From contig NZ_JAINRC010000020.1 of the NCBI RefSeq assembly GCF_020400655.1, forward strand, positions 62,001 to 126,000: a DNA stretch of 64,000 bases, written 5' to 3'. Positions within the stretch are counted from its first letter, which is position 1, and each line of letters starts with the position of its first letter. A program made the position numbers and the translations under genes. Under the pieces are notes generated by a model. The model made no database searches. It was not told where the DNA came from and worked only from the letters and a program-made list of their open reading frames with translations. The DNA is from Streptomyces spinosus (GTDB lineage Bacteria; Actinomycetota; Actinomycetes; Streptomycetales; Streptomycetaceae). This document shows positions 39,393 to 48,465 of the stretch, in pieces.

Positions 39393-39425
39393 TGGTCCAG
39401 ACCTCTCGTCAATAGGTCTGGACCA
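39393..39425 (-). promoter_or_regulatory. Chitinase promoter with two DasR-like (dre) sites
   Basis: TGGTCCAGACC (39393-39403) and GGTCTGGACCA (39415-39425) are perfect complements of each other, and each resembles half-symmetric dre sites (consensus ACTGGTCTAGACCACT). On the minus strand TTGACG (39412-39407) lies between them as a -35 box. This matches the known layout of Streptomyces chi promoters. Confidence 0.75.
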
Positions 39426-39477
39426 ATCGATCGAGAGGGGCGCCGGTGGGCGCGGGGAGCCGCTGACAAGATTGGAG

Positions 39478-39499
39478 TGACAGATATTGAAATCTGTCA
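39478..39499. promoter_or_regulatory. TGACAGAT-N6-ATCTGTCA operator
   Basis: A 22-bp AT-rich palindrome with perfect 8-bp arms, ending 22 nt before the aldo/keto reductase start. It is the sort of site bound by TetR-family repressors; a TetR gene follows the reductase. Confidence 0.6.
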
Positions 39500-39521
39500 G
39501 CTGTCATGCGAGAGTGGTGTC

Positions 39522-40532
39522 ATGACGATGCGAACCCGAACCCTCGGCACCACCGGCCCCCAGGTCTCCGCCCTCGGCCTCGGCTGCATGGGCATGTCCG
39601 GCATGTACGGCGAGGCGGACCGCGCCGAGTCGATCGCCACCCTCCACGCCGCGCTGGACGCCGGAGTGACCCTGCTCGACACCGGCGACTTCTACGGCAT
39701 GGGACACAACGAGCTGCTGATCGCCGAGGCGCTCCGCTCCGCCCCGGCAGGGCTGCGCGACAACGCGCTGCTGAGCGTGAAGTTCGGCGCCCTGCGCGAT
39801 CCGGACGGCGGCTGGTCCGGCTACGACGGGCGCCCGGCCGCCGTGAAGAACTTCGCCGCGTACTCCCTCCAGCGCCTCGGCGTCGACCACATCGACGTCT
39901 ACCGCCCGGCCCGGCTCGACCCGGACGTGCCGATCGAGGAGACCGTCGGCGCGATCGCCGAACTGGTCGAGAAGGGCTGGGTCCGGCACATCGGCCTCAG
40001 CGAGGTCGGCGCGGACACCATCCGCCGGGCCGCCGCCACCGCCCCGATCTGCGACCTCCAGATCGAGTACGCGCTCATCTCCCGCGGCCCCGAGCGGGAG
40101 ATCCTGCCCACCCTGCGGGAACTGGGCATCGCCGTCACCGCGTACGGCGTGCTCTCGCGGGGACTGATCTCCGGCCACGTCACGGCCGGCCGGCAGTTCG
40201 CCGCGAACGACTTCCGCGCCCACTCGCCCCGCTTCCAGGGCGACAACCTCCAGCACAACCTCACCCTCGTCGAGTCCCTGCGCAAGGTCGCGGAGCAGAA
40301 GGGCGTCACGGTCGCGCAGATCGCCATCGCCTGGGTGCTCTCGCGCGGCGAGGACGTCGTGCCGCTGGTCGGCGCCCGCACCCGCGAGCGGCTCGGCGAA
40401 GCGCTGGGCGCGCTGGACGTGACGCTGGACGCGGACGACCTCGCCGCCATCGAACGCGCCGTACCGGCGGACGCGGCGGCCGGCGAGCGGTACGCCTCGG
40501 AACAGATGGCCCAGCTCGACAGCGAGCGGTGA
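39522..40532 (+). CDS. Aldo/keto reductase
   Basis: A 336-residue NADPH-dependent TIM-barrel oxidoreductase. The active-site Asp and Tyr are in LLDTGDFYGMG and the Lys in LLSVKFGA. In the usual VDLYxxHRxDP segment the sequence reads IDVYRPARLDP, so the canonical catalytic His is replaced. ATG 39522 was chosen; ATG 39528 is two codons later. A strong palindrome lies just upstream and a TetR-family gene starts 25 nt downstream, so the pair may be auto-controlled. The substrate is unknown. Confidence 0.88.
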   Translation: MTMRTRTLGTTGPQVSALGLGCMGMSGMYGEADRAESIATLHAALDAGVTLLDTGDFYGMGHNELLIAEALRSAPAGLRDNALLSVKFGALRDPDGGWSGYDGRPAAVKNFAAYSLQRLGVDHIDVYRPARLDPDVPIEETVGAIAELVEKGWVRHIGLSEVGADTIRRAAATAPICDLQIEYALISRGPEREILPTLRELGIAVTAYGVLSRGLISGHVTAGRQFAANDFRAHSPRFQGDNLQHNLTLVESLRKVAEQKGVTVAQIAIAWVLSRGEDVVPLVGARTRERLGEALGALDVTLDADDLAAIERAVPADAAAGERYASEQMAQLDSER

Positions 40533-40557
40533 CCGGCACGCCGGGTACCGTCTAGTC

Positions 40558-41163
40558 ATGCCACCGACCAGCGAGACCCTGACCGCCGAGCGCATCCTCG
40601 AAGCCACCGAGGAGGTGCTGCGCCGCCACGGGCCCGCCAAGGCCACCGTGGTCGACGTGGCCCGCGCGCTCGGCGTCAGCCACGGCAGCGTCTACCGGCA
40701 CTTCCGCACCAAGGCGGCGCTGCGCGAAGCGGTCACCAAGCGCTGGCTGGACCGGACCGCGCAGCGGCTCGCCGGGATCGCCGGCGCCGACGACCGGTCA
40801 CCGGAGCAGCGGCTGCGGGACTGGCTCGCCGCCCTGTTCGCCGCCAAGCGGCACAAGGCGGGCGACGATCCCGAGCTGTTCGCCACCTACAGCGTGCTGG
40901 TGGAGGAACTCGGCGGCGTGGTCCGGGACCACATAGCCGACCTCACCGGCCAGTTGACCCGCATCATCGCCGCGGGCGTCGAAGCGGGCGCCTTCCCGCT
41001 GTCCGACCCGGCCATCGCGGCCCGTGCCGTCTTCCACGCCACCAGCCGCTTCCACGACCCCGGTCACGCCCGGGAGTGGACCGCGCCGGGCATCGACGAG
41101 GAGTTCGAGGCGGTCGTGGACCTGCTGGTACGGGGCTTGCGCACGGCCGACGGCCAGGGCTGA
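40558..41163 (+). CDS. TetR family transcriptional regulator
   Basis: A 201-residue TetR-type repressor. The N-terminal HTH includes TAERILEATEEVLRRHGPAKATVVDVARALGVSHGSVYRHF (described here in part as ATVVDVARALGVSHGSVYRH), followed by a C-terminal ligand-binding helical domain. It is 25 nt downstream of the aldo/keto reductase and convergent with an MFS exporter. Either or both may be its targets; the palindrome at 39478 is the best candidate operator. Confidence 0.9.
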   Translation: MPPTSETLTAERILEATEEVLRRHGPAKATVVDVARALGVSHGSVYRHFRTKAALREAVTKRWLDRTAQRLAGIAGADDRSPEQRLRDWLAALFAAKRHKAGDDPELFATYSVLVEELGGVVRDHIADLTGQLTRIIAAGVEAGAFPLSDPAIAARAVFHATSRFHDPGHAREWTAPGIDEEFEAVVDLLVRGLRTADGQG

Positions 41164-41180
41164 GCCGGAGGCGAACCGCC

Positions 41181-42608
41181 TCAGCCCACGGTCCGCGGCA
41201 GCCGCAGGCTCAGCAGCCCCGTCAGCACGATCCCGGCCAGCTGCACCAGCAACGTGCCGACCAGCGCGTCCCGCATGCCCACGTGCGGTACCAGGGTCAG
41301 GAACAGCGTGCCCAGCGTCGCCACGCCCAGCGCCAGCGCCGACTGCTGCGTGGTCACCATCACCCCGCTGCCGACCCCGGCCCGCGCGGGCGGCACCTCC
41401 GACATCACCAGCCGCATGATGTTGGGCAGTTGCAGCGCCTGCCCCGCGCCGGCCACCGCCGCGCCCGGCAGCAGGGAGACGATGTCCAGCCGCGGCCAGT
41501 CCCGCCACGCGGCCAGCACGATCAGCAGCACGCCCACCCCCTGGAGCACCGACCCGGCCGTGACCACGCGGGTGCCGAAGCGGGCGATCAGCCGGGGCCC
41601 GGCGAGCGAGACGAGCAGGAACGCCACGGCCATCGGCGCCAGCGCCAGCCCGGCCGGCACCGGACCGAGCCCGGCACCCTGCTGCAACGCGAGCGCGATC
41701 ATGAACATGAACCCGCTGAAGCCGATGGAGAACGGCACCATCAGCTCCAGACCGCGCCGCATCGACGGCACCCGGAACAGGCTCGGCGGCACCAGCGGCG
41801 TCCGCCCCGACCGGTCCGCCCGCCGCTCCACCATCCAGAACGCGCCCGCAGCGAAGGGGAACGCGGCCAGCGACAGCCAGGTCCACAGCGGCCAGCCGGC
41901 CGCCCGCCCCTCGGTGAGCGGCGCGAGCAGCGTCAGCAGGGAGACCGCGAGCAGCACGGTGCCCGGCCCGTCCACGGGCTCGGGGTGGTGCGACCGGGTC
42001 TCCGGCACGAACCGGGCGGCGAGCACGAGTCCCAGCACGACCACCGGCACGTTGACGAGGAAGATGGCCCGCCACCCGGTCCCGGCGATGTCGGCGGCGA
42101 CCAGCACCCCGCCGAGGATCTGCCCGGCGACCATGGACAGCCCCGCCGTGGCGCCGTACAGGCTCATGGCCTTGGCCCGGCGCGTGCCGCTCGTGGCGGA
42201 CTGGATGGTGGCGAGCACCTGCGGCAGCATCGCGGCGGCCGAGGCGCCCTGCGCGACCCGGGCCGCGACCAGGCTCCAGGCGCCGGGCGCGAGCCCGCAG
42301 GCCAGTGAGGTGAGCCCGAAGGCGGCCATCCCGGCGAGGAACAGCCGGCGCCGGCCGAACAGGTCCCCGAGCCGCCCGCCGAGCACGAGCAGCACGGCGT
42401 ACGCGACCCCGTACCCGGCGACGACCAGCTCCAGCACGGCCTCGCCCGCGGCGAGATCGGCGCCGATGGTCGGCAGCGCGACGTTGACGATGAAGAAGTC
42501 GACCAGCGGCAGCGCCGCGGCCAGCAGGACGGTGAACAGCCCGGGCCCGGTCAGCGCGGGCGGCGCCGCCGTCGGCCGGACGGCGGGGGCGGTGACGGTT
42601 TCACTCAT
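41181..42608 (-). CDS. MFS drug exporter (EmrB/QacA type, about 14 helices)
   Basis: A 475-residue proton-dependent multidrug exporter. Motif A-like GGRLGDLFGRRR and the FFIVNVALPTIGADL opening are typical of the 14-helix DHA2 group. ATG 42608 begins MSETVTAP; a longer frame to 42683 has no support. It is divergent from the XRE/MmyB regulator at 42799. The 190-nt gap has repeated CTGGTA motifs, so that regulator probably controls it. Substrate unknown. Confidence 0.9.
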   Translation of the reverse strand: MSETVTAPAVRPTAAPPALTGPGLFTVLLAAALPLVDFFIVNVALPTIGADLAAGEAVLELVVAGYGVAYAVLLVLGGRLGDLFGRRRLFLAGMAAFGLTSLACGLAPGAWSLVAARVAQGASAAAMLPQVLATIQSATSGTRRAKAMSLYGATAGLSMVAGQILGGVLVAADIAGTGWRAIFLVNVPVVVLGLVLAARFVPETRSHHPEPVDGPGTVLLAVSLLTLLAPLTEGRAAGWPLWTWLSLAAFPFAAGAFWMVERRADRSGRTPLVPPSLFRVPSMRRGLELMVPFSIGFSGFMFMIALALQQGAGLGPVPAGLALAPMAVAFLLVSLAGPRLIARFGTRVVTAGSVLQGVGVLLIVLAAWRDWPRLDIVSLLPGAAVAGAGQALQLPNIMRLVMSEVPPARAGVGSGVMVTTQQSALALGVATLGTLFLTLVPHVGMRDALVGTLLVQLAGIVLTGLLSLRLPRTVG

Positions 42609-42635
42609 GCTCCCGAGCCTGGAAGACCGCCCAGG

Positions 42636-42756
42636 CTGGTACCAGAGTCTCCTCATCCTGGTAGCCGGACTACCCGGCACCACCCGGGGGCCGGGGCGGA
42701 TTCCGGGCCGGGCTCCGGGTCATGCTGGTGGTCGGCGGTCCTTGTCCTGGTACTGG
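42636..42756. promoter_or_regulatory. Repeated CTGGTA motifs between exporter and XRE regulator
   Basis: CTGGTACCAG (42636-42645, perfect palindrome), CCTGGTA (42657-42663) and CCTGGTACTGG (42746-42756) share one core. They flank both divergent start codons, as expected for an autoregulated exporter/regulator pair. Confidence 0.5.
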
Positions 42757-42798
42757 AAGCACCTGGAAACAGCTTGGCCCGACCGGCACCCTGGACCC

Positions 42799-43668
42799 AT
42801 GACGACCTCGGTCCAGGAAACCCGGGCGCCCGCCCGGGGAGCGGAGATCCGTCGGCACGAGCTGGCCGCGTTCCTGCGCAGCAGACGCGAGCGCATCACA
42901 CCGGAGCAGGTGGGCCTGCCGCGCGGGGCCCGCCGGCGCACCCCCGGGCTGCGCCGCGAGGAGGTCGCCCACCTCTCCGCGGTCGGCGTCACCTGGTACA
43001 CCTGGCTCGAACAGGCACGTGACATCCAGGTCTCCGTCCAGGTCCTCGACGCCCTCGCGCGCGCCCTGCGCCTGGACGCCAGCGAACGCGCCCACCTCTT
43101 CCAGCTGGCCGGCGCGACGGACCCGACCCCGGCGGCGAACTGCCCGAGCGTCACCCCCGCGCTGCGCGCGATGCTGACCGGGCTGGAGCCGATCCCGGCC
43201 TGCATCCAGAACAGCCGGTACGACATCCTCGCCTACAACCGCACCTACGCCCGCCTCCTGGGCGACCTGGACGCGGTGCCGCCCGAGGACCGCAACTGCA
43301 TGCTGCTCGTCCACACCAACAGGGAGTGGCAGGCGGCGGTGGTCCACCTGGAGAAGACCCAGCGCCTGATGGCGGCCCGGCTGCGCGCCGCCCTGGCCGG
43401 CCATCTCGGCGAGCCCGCCTGGAAGGTGCTCCTGAAACGGCTGGACGAGTCACCCGCCTTCCGCGAGAACTGGCGGCGCTACGAGGTGGTCGACACCCGC
43501 TCCAAGTCCAAGGAGTTCCTCAACCCCCACGTCGGCCTCCTCAGCCTGGAGCACACGGACCTGTGGCTCGCCCCCGAGGTGGGCGCCCGGATGGTCACGT
43601 ACACACCGAGGAACGAGGAGACCCGGGAGCGGCTGGAGAGGCTGTACGAGATCGCCCGCGCCCGCTGA
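42799..43668 (+). CDS. XRE-type regulator with MmyB-like ligand-binding domain
   Basis: A 289-residue regulator, paralogous in design to the one at 14143. The HTH region contains ARRRTPGLRREEVAHLSAVG and WYTWLEQARDIQVSV. The MmyB-like domain has ILAYNRTYARLLGD and HVGLLSLEHTDLWLAPE. It is transcribed divergently from the MFS exporter at 41181-42608. Likely a ligand-responsive controller of that exporter. Confidence 0.9.
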   Translation: MTTSVQETRAPARGAEIRRHELAAFLRSRRERITPEQVGLPRGARRRTPGLRREEVAHLSAVGVTWYTWLEQARDIQVSVQVLDALARALRLDASERAHLFQLAGATDPTPAANCPSVTPALRAMLTGLEPIPACIQNSRYDILAYNRTYARLLGDLDAVPPEDRNCMLLVHTNREWQAAVVHLEKTQRLMAARLRAALAGHLGEPAWKVLLKRLDESPAFRENWRRYEVVDTRSKSKEFLNPHVGLLSLEHTDLWLAPEVGARMVTYTPRNEETRERLERLYEIARAR

Positions 43669-43751
43669 CCCCTCGGTCTGCCACCCCGGTGGCGGTGGGG
43701 GCGCGGGCCGCGCCGGCCGGCTTCCCGGACGGCGGCCGCCGGGCCTCGCCG

Positions 43752-45212
43752 CTACGCCTGCTTCGCGGTTTCCACGACCTGGCGGACCTCCGGGGAGCTC
43801 AGGCTCTCTGCCGTGCGTTCCGCGGTGCGGCGGGCCCAGTGGCCGCTGGTCAGGAAGCCGAGGATCAGGACGGCCAGGCCGCAGGCGGTGAGGATCCACC
43901 AGCCGGGGCGGGCCGCCGAGACGAACACCTGCCGGTACGGGGACGAGCCGATGCCGGAGGCCAGGACGGCGCCGACGACCGCGACGCCGAGTGTCTGGCC
44001 CAGCTGCCGGCTGGTGGAGGCGACGGCGGCGGCGACACCGGCCTGGGTGCGCGGCATGCCGGAGACGGCCGTGTTGGTGATCGGCGCGTTCACGAAGCCG
44101 AAGCCGATGCCGAAGAGAACGTAGCCGAGCAGCAGGGTGATGTCGGAGGTCTCCGCCTCGAACGCGGCGAACAGCACACCGCTCGCGGTCATCGCCGTGC
44201 CCGCCACCAGCAGCGGCAGGCGTGGGCCGCGGCTGCCCACCAGGCGGCCGGACAGCGGGGCGCACAGGAACGTCGGCAGGGCCATCGGGAGCATCCACAG
44301 GCCCGCGTGCAGGGCGTCCAGGCCGCGGACGTTCTGCAGGTACAGGGTGGACAGGAACAGGAAGCCGCCGAGGGCCGCGAACGCGCTGATCGCGATCACG
44401 GTGGCGCCGCTGAACGGGGCCGAGCGGAAGAAGCGCAGGTCGATGAGGGGTTCGTCGCGGCGGGGTTCGTACCACAGGAGGGCCAGCAGCGCGGCCACGG
44501 CGACCACGGCGAACGGCGCCACCGGGCCGGCGCCCGACTCCGGCGCCTCGATGATCGCGTACGTCAGCGAGCCGAACAGGGCGATCACCAGTACCTGTCC
44601 GACCGGGTCGGGACGGCGGGCCTTGGGCGCGCGCGACTCCGGGACGAAGCGGAGGGTGAGCAGCAGGGCCGCGAGGCCGACCGGGAGGTTGACCCAGAAG
44701 ATGGAGCGCCAGCTCACCGACTGCACCAGCAGCCCGCCGACCAGCGGGCCCGCCGCCATGGAGATGCCGACCACCGCGCCCCACACCCCGATCGCGCGGG
44801 CGCGTTCGCGGGCGTCGGTGAAGGTGTTGGTGATGATCGACATGGCGACCGGGTTGAGCATCGAGCCGCCCACCGCCTGGACCATGCGGAACACGATCAG
44901 CAGTTCCAGGTTCGGGGCGACGGAGCACAGCGCGGAGCCGGCCGTGAACACCACCAGGCCCGCCATGAAGACGCGTTTGCGGCCGATGCGGTCGGCCGTG
45001 GAGCCCGCCAGCATCAGCAGCGAGGCCAGGACCAGCGTGTAGGCGTCGATCGTCCACTGCAGGCCGGAGGTGGTGGCGTGCAGGTCGCGCTGCATGGAGG
45101 GGAGGGCCACGTTCAGCGCGGTGTTGTCGAGACTCACGATCAGCAGGCTCATACAGCAGATCAGGAGCACGAGCAGGCGTCGGCGAGGGCTCAGCTCTGG
45201 CATGGGTCCCAT
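43752..45212 (-). CDS. MFS drug exporter (EmrB/QacA type)
   Basis: A 486-residue exporter with about 14 membrane segments. LIVSLDNTALNVALPSMQRDL, GSTADRIGRKRVF and the helix-5 motif GPLVGGLLVQ (motif C) mark it as an antiporter-type drug exporter. The start is ATG 45212 or ATG 45203 (three codons later, with GGGA closer). A strong AT-rich palindrome lies 10 nt upstream and probably binds a repressor, but no regulator gene is adjacent. Divergent from dusB. Confidence 0.9.
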   Translation of the reverse strand: MGPMPELSPRRRLLVLLICCMSLLIVSLDNTALNVALPSMQRDLHATTSGLQWTIDAYTLVLASLLMLAGSTADRIGRKRVFMAGLVVFTAGSALCSVAPNLELLIVFRMVQAVGGSMLNPVAMSIITNTFTDARERARAIGVWGAVVGISMAAGPLVGGLLVQSVSWRSIFWVNLPVGLAALLLTLRFVPESRAPKARRPDPVGQVLVIALFGSLTYAIIEAPESGAGPVAPFAVVAVAALLALLWYEPRRDEPLIDLRFFRSAPFSGATVIAISAFAALGGFLFLSTLYLQNVRGLDALHAGLWMLPMALPTFLCAPLSGRLVGSRGPRLPLLVAGTAMTASGVLFAAFEAETSDITLLLGYVLFGIGFGFVNAPITNTAVSGMPRTQAGVAAAVASTSRQLGQTLGVAVVGAVLASGIGSSPYRQVFVSAARPGWWILTACGLAVLILGFLTSGHWARRTAERTAESLSSPEVRQVVETAKQA

Positions 45213-45222
45213 CGTACGCCGA

Positions 45223-45249
45223 ACTCAATAGTGCGTCTAACTAATGAGT
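45223..45249. promoter_or_regulatory. AT-rich palindromic operator upstream of MFS exporter
   Basis: ACTCAATAGT at 45223-45232 mirrors ACTAATGAGT at 45240-45249 with one mismatch in each arm; the centre is GCGTCTA. It overlaps the probable transcription start of the exporter. MarR- or TetR-type repressors use such sites. Confidence 0.55.
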
Positions 45250-45373
45250 CATACATGGTCTCCGGGTGCCGGCCGGTGGCGCCGGCGGAGCCGCCCGGCG
45301 GGTGAGGGACAATGGGTGCTTGCCCAGAGTTCCCCTGTCCGTCCCGTGCCGTAGATCCTCCGGAGTCCTGACG

Positions 45374-46504
45374 ATGACCCACCCGCTCTCCATCGGCCCG
45401 CACGCCGTGACACCGCCCGTCGTGCTCGCACCCATGGCGGGGATCACCAATGCGCCCTTCCGTACCCTGTGCAGGGAGTTCAGCGGCGGCAAGGGGCTGT
45501 TCGTCAGCGAGATGATCACCACTCGGGCGCTGGTCGAGCGCAACGAGAAGACCATGCAGCTGATCAGGTTCGACCCGAGCGAGCAGCCGCGCTCGATCCA
45601 GCTGTACGGCGTCGACCCCTCGACCGTCGGCAAGGCCGTCCGCATGATCGCGGAGGAGGGCCTGGCCGACCACATCGACCTGAACTTCGGCTGCCCGGTG
45701 CCGAAGGTGACGCGCAAGGGCGGCGGGTCCGCGCTGCCGTTCAAGCGGAACCTGCTGCGGGCGATCCTGCGGGAGGCGGTGTCCGGGGCCGGTGACCTGC
45801 CGGTGACGATGAAGATGCGCAAGGGCATCGACGACGACCACATCACCTACCTCGACGCCGGCCGCATCGCCGTGGAGGAGGGCGTGACGGCCATCGCCCT
45901 GCACGGCCGCACCGCCGCCCAGCACTACGGCGGCACCGCCGACTGGGACGCCATCGCGCGGCTGAAGGAGCACGTGCCGGAGATCCCCGTGCTCGGCAAC
46001 GGTGACATCTGGTCGGCCGAGGACGCGCTGCGGATGGTGCGGGAGACCGGGTGCGACGGCGTGGTCGTGGGGCGCGGGTGCCTGGGGCGGCCCTGGCTCT
46101 TCGCGGACCTGGTCGCCGCGTTCGAGGGACGGGACGACTTCCTGCGGCCCACGCTGCGGGAGGTCGCCGACGTCATGGTGCGGCACGCGACCCTGCTCGG
46201 GGAGTGGCTCGGGGACGAGTCCAAGGGTGTGGTCGACTTCCGCAAGCACGTCGCCTGGTACCTGAAGGGGTTCGCGGTCGGGTCCGAGATGCGCAAGCGG
46301 CTCGCGATCACGTCGTCGCTCCAGGAACTGCGGGCGGGGCTGGACGAGCTGGATCTGGACCAGGCGTGGCCGGCCGGTGCGGAGGGGCCTCGGGGGCGTA
46401 CGTCCGGCAACAACCGGGTGGTGCTGCCGGACGGGTGGCTGAAGGATCCGTACGACTGCTCCGGGATCACCGAGGAAGCGGAGCTCGACACGTCGGGTGG
46501 GTGA
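45374..46504 (+). CDS. dusB: tRNA-dihydrouridine synthase (DusB type)
   Basis: A 376-residue flavoenzyme reducing uridines in the tRNA D-loop. VVLAPMAGITNAPFRTLCREF is the FMN-binding start. The catalytic Cys is in DLNFGCPVPKV, and HGRTAAQHYGGTADWDAI and NGDIWSAEDA are family blocks. GGAG precedes ATG 45374. The C-terminus carries a short PDGWLKDPYD extension common in Streptomyces. A hairpin separates it from the convergent sulfatase gene. Confidence 0.94.
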   Translation: MTHPLSIGPHAVTPPVVLAPMAGITNAPFRTLCREFSGGKGLFVSEMITTRALVERNEKTMQLIRFDPSEQPRSIQLYGVDPSTVGKAVRMIAEEGLADHIDLNFGCPVPKVTRKGGGSALPFKRNLLRAILREAVSGAGDLPVTMKMRKGIDDDHITYLDAGRIAVEEGVTAIALHGRTAAQHYGGTADWDAIARLKEHVPEIPVLGNGDIWSAEDALRMVRETGCDGVVVGRGCLGRPWLFADLVAAFEGRDDFLRPTLREVADVMVRHATLLGEWLGDESKGVVDFRKHVAWYLKGFAVGSEMRKRLAITSSLQELRAGLDELDLDQAWPAGAEGPRGRTSGNNRVVLPDGWLKDPYDCSGITEEAELDTSGG

Positions 46505-46510
46505 GCGCCC

Positions 46511-46527
46511 CCGGGGCTGCGCCCCGG
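46511..46527. terminator. Terminator-like hairpin between dusB and sulfatase gene
   Basis: CCGGGGC-TGC-GCCCCGG, a perfect 7-bp stem 7 nt after dusB, followed by a further CCGGGG repeat. Confidence 0.6.
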
Positions 46528-46563
46528 CCCCCGCCGGGGCTCCGCTCCCGGACCCCGGCCGCC

Positions 46564-48354
46564 TCAGCCGTTCTTCGGGTGCGGAGTGGAGCCGTAGGCC
46601 GTCAGGAAGCGGTCGCGGAAGGAGCTCATCTTCCACACCGGGGCGTCGTGGGCGGGACGGAGCCCGTCCGTCCAGTTCCAGTCGGCGATCTTGTCCAGCA
46701 TCCTGGGGTCCTTGGCGACGATCGACACCGGCACGTCACGGCTGGCGTGGTTGCCGCTGACCCGGGCGATGGGCTGGTGGTCGCCGAGGAAGACCAGCAC
46801 GGTGTCCTCGGTGCCGTACCGCTCCAGCCACTCGGTCAGCGCGGTCACCGAGTACTGGACCGACTTGCCGTACTCCTCGCGGGACCTGGTGGTGTCGGCG
46901 ATGACGTCGGCCGGCTTGTTCCCCGCCGCCTGGATGTCCTTGAAGACCGAGCCGTCGCCGAGCCGGTCCCAGTCGACCCTCTTGGGGATGGGCGCCCAGG
47001 GCTGATGGCTGGACGTCAGGATGAGCAGGGACATCCGTGCCTTGCCGGCGGCCGGCGGCTTGCTGTGCACCCGCTCCTGGTACTGCTGGAGGGCGTACTG
47101 GTCGGGCATGGTGGACCAGCTGAACTTCGGCCCCCGGTAGCCGAGTTGGAAGGCGTTGTAGACCTTGTCCAGGCCGTACCACTTCTGCTCGGGCCACCCC
47201 TTCTGCACCCCCGGCATGACCCCGACCGTGTCGAACGCGCCGGTCTTCCGGAACGCCTCCGTCAGGCTGAGGTGGTCACTGGCCATCACGGTGCGGTAGC
47301 GCTGCTGGTTGCTGATCCACAGGCCCGACATGGTGGTGGAGTGGCCGAGCCAGCTGCTGCCCCCGTACGTCGCCGAGGTCAGCCAGCCGCTCTTGGCGTG
47401 GTAGCCCGCCCTAGCCAGCGCCTTGGTGCGGACGTCGAGGGCCCGGTCCACGCCGGGCGCCATGATCGGGTCCTCGATCGCACTGCGGCCGTAGCTCTCG
47501 ATGAAGGTGAAGATCACGTCCTTGCCGCGCAGGTCGGGGACCAGCTGGCTGCCCGGCGTGTTCCCGAACGCGTCGACCCGGGCCACCTTCCGGAACTCCG
47601 CCTCGTCCTTCAGCGTGTCGGACACCCGGCGGGCCTGGACCTTCAGCGCGTTCGCGGTGCGGGACGAGGCGATCGGCACGCCCGCCACCTGGAGCCCGAG
47701 CGAGGAACAGGTGATCCAGACGACCCCGGCGACCAGGGTGCCGCGGGTCGCGGTGCCGGGGTACCGGGCGAGGAGGTTGCCCAGCCGGACCATCGCGAGG
47801 GCCAGCAGCACGAAGAGCAGCAGGACGGCCACGATCAGTCCGGCCACGGCGGCGAGGGTGGCCGTCCGGCCGAGGGAGTCCTCCAGATACGACTCCGCGT
47901 CCCCGAACAGACCCCAGTCCAGTACGACGTTGAAGTCTCGGCCGAGGTACTGGCCGAACCCCATGTCCAGCGCGTTGAGCACGGTCATGGCCCCGAGCAG
48001 CACCCCGGACACCGCCGCCAGCACCACCCGGGGCCGCCGCGGCAGCGCGAGCAGCACGGCCGCCCCGATGACGGCCTCGGCGGGTATGCGGAGGAACTTC
48101 GCGGGCCCCAGCCGGACGACCGTGTTCGGCATCACCAGCGCGGCGACGACCAGCGCGGCGGCGAGCACGGTGACGGTGACGGACAGGGCCCGCGCGGCTT
48201 CCGGGTGCCCCTCCCGCCAGCGCCCGCGCCAGGCCGACCACGCGGCCCAGGGACGGCGGAACGTGCGTACGGCGGGTTCGGTGACCTCTTCGGGCACACC
48301 CTCGGCGGAGGAATCGGCAGAGGCGGCGGCAGAGGCAGGCTGGAGCGCGCTCAT
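46564..48354 (-). CDS. LTA synthase-like membrane sulfatase/phosphoglycerol transferase family protein
   Basis: A 596-residue membrane protein. About four to five N-terminal helices (VTVTVLAAALVVAALVM, AVIGAAVLLALP, TLAAVAGLIVAVLLLFVLLALAMV and one at WITCSSLGLQVAG) precede an extracytoplasmic sulfatase-fold domain. DVIFTFIESYGRSA is the metal/nucleophile region (Ser/Thr after ESYG), SSWLGHSTTMSG follows, and VLVFLGDHQP is the GDHQ metal site of LTA synthase-like enzymes. Such enzymes move phosphoglycerol or phosphoethanolamine onto surface polymers; the exact role here is unknown. Confidence 0.82.
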   Translation of the reverse strand: MSALQPASAAASADSSAEGVPEEVTEPAVRTFRRPWAAWSAWRGRWREGHPEAARALSVTVTVLAAALVVAALVMPNTVVRLGPAKFLRIPAEAVIGAAVLLALPRRPRVVLAAVSGVLLGAMTVLNALDMGFGQYLGRDFNVVLDWGLFGDAESYLEDSLGRTATLAAVAGLIVAVLLLFVLLALAMVRLGNLLARYPGTATRGTLVAGVVWITCSSLGLQVAGVPIASSRTANALKVQARRVSDTLKDEAEFRKVARVDAFGNTPGSQLVPDLRGKDVIFTFIESYGRSAIEDPIMAPGVDRALDVRTKALARAGYHAKSGWLTSATYGGSSWLGHSTTMSGLWISNQQRYRTVMASDHLSLTEAFRKTGAFDTVGVMPGVQKGWPEQKWYGLDKVYNAFQLGYRGPKFSWSTMPDQYALQQYQERVHSKPPAAGKARMSLLILTSSHQPWAPIPKRVDWDRLGDGSVFKDIQAAGNKPADVIADTTRSREEYGKSVQYSVTALTEWLERYGTEDTVLVFLGDHQPIARVSGNHASRDVPVSIVAKDPRMLDKIADWNWTDGLRPAHDAPVWKMSSFRDRFLTAYGSTPHPKNG

Positions 48355-48465
48355 GCCCTCCCGTACGGCCCACGGCCGGGCACCGTTCAGGACCGCCGGG
48401 CAAACACCTGGTCAACACAGCGGGCGGTACGACCCGTCGCAGCCTGGACTCGGATGGCCCTCGCC

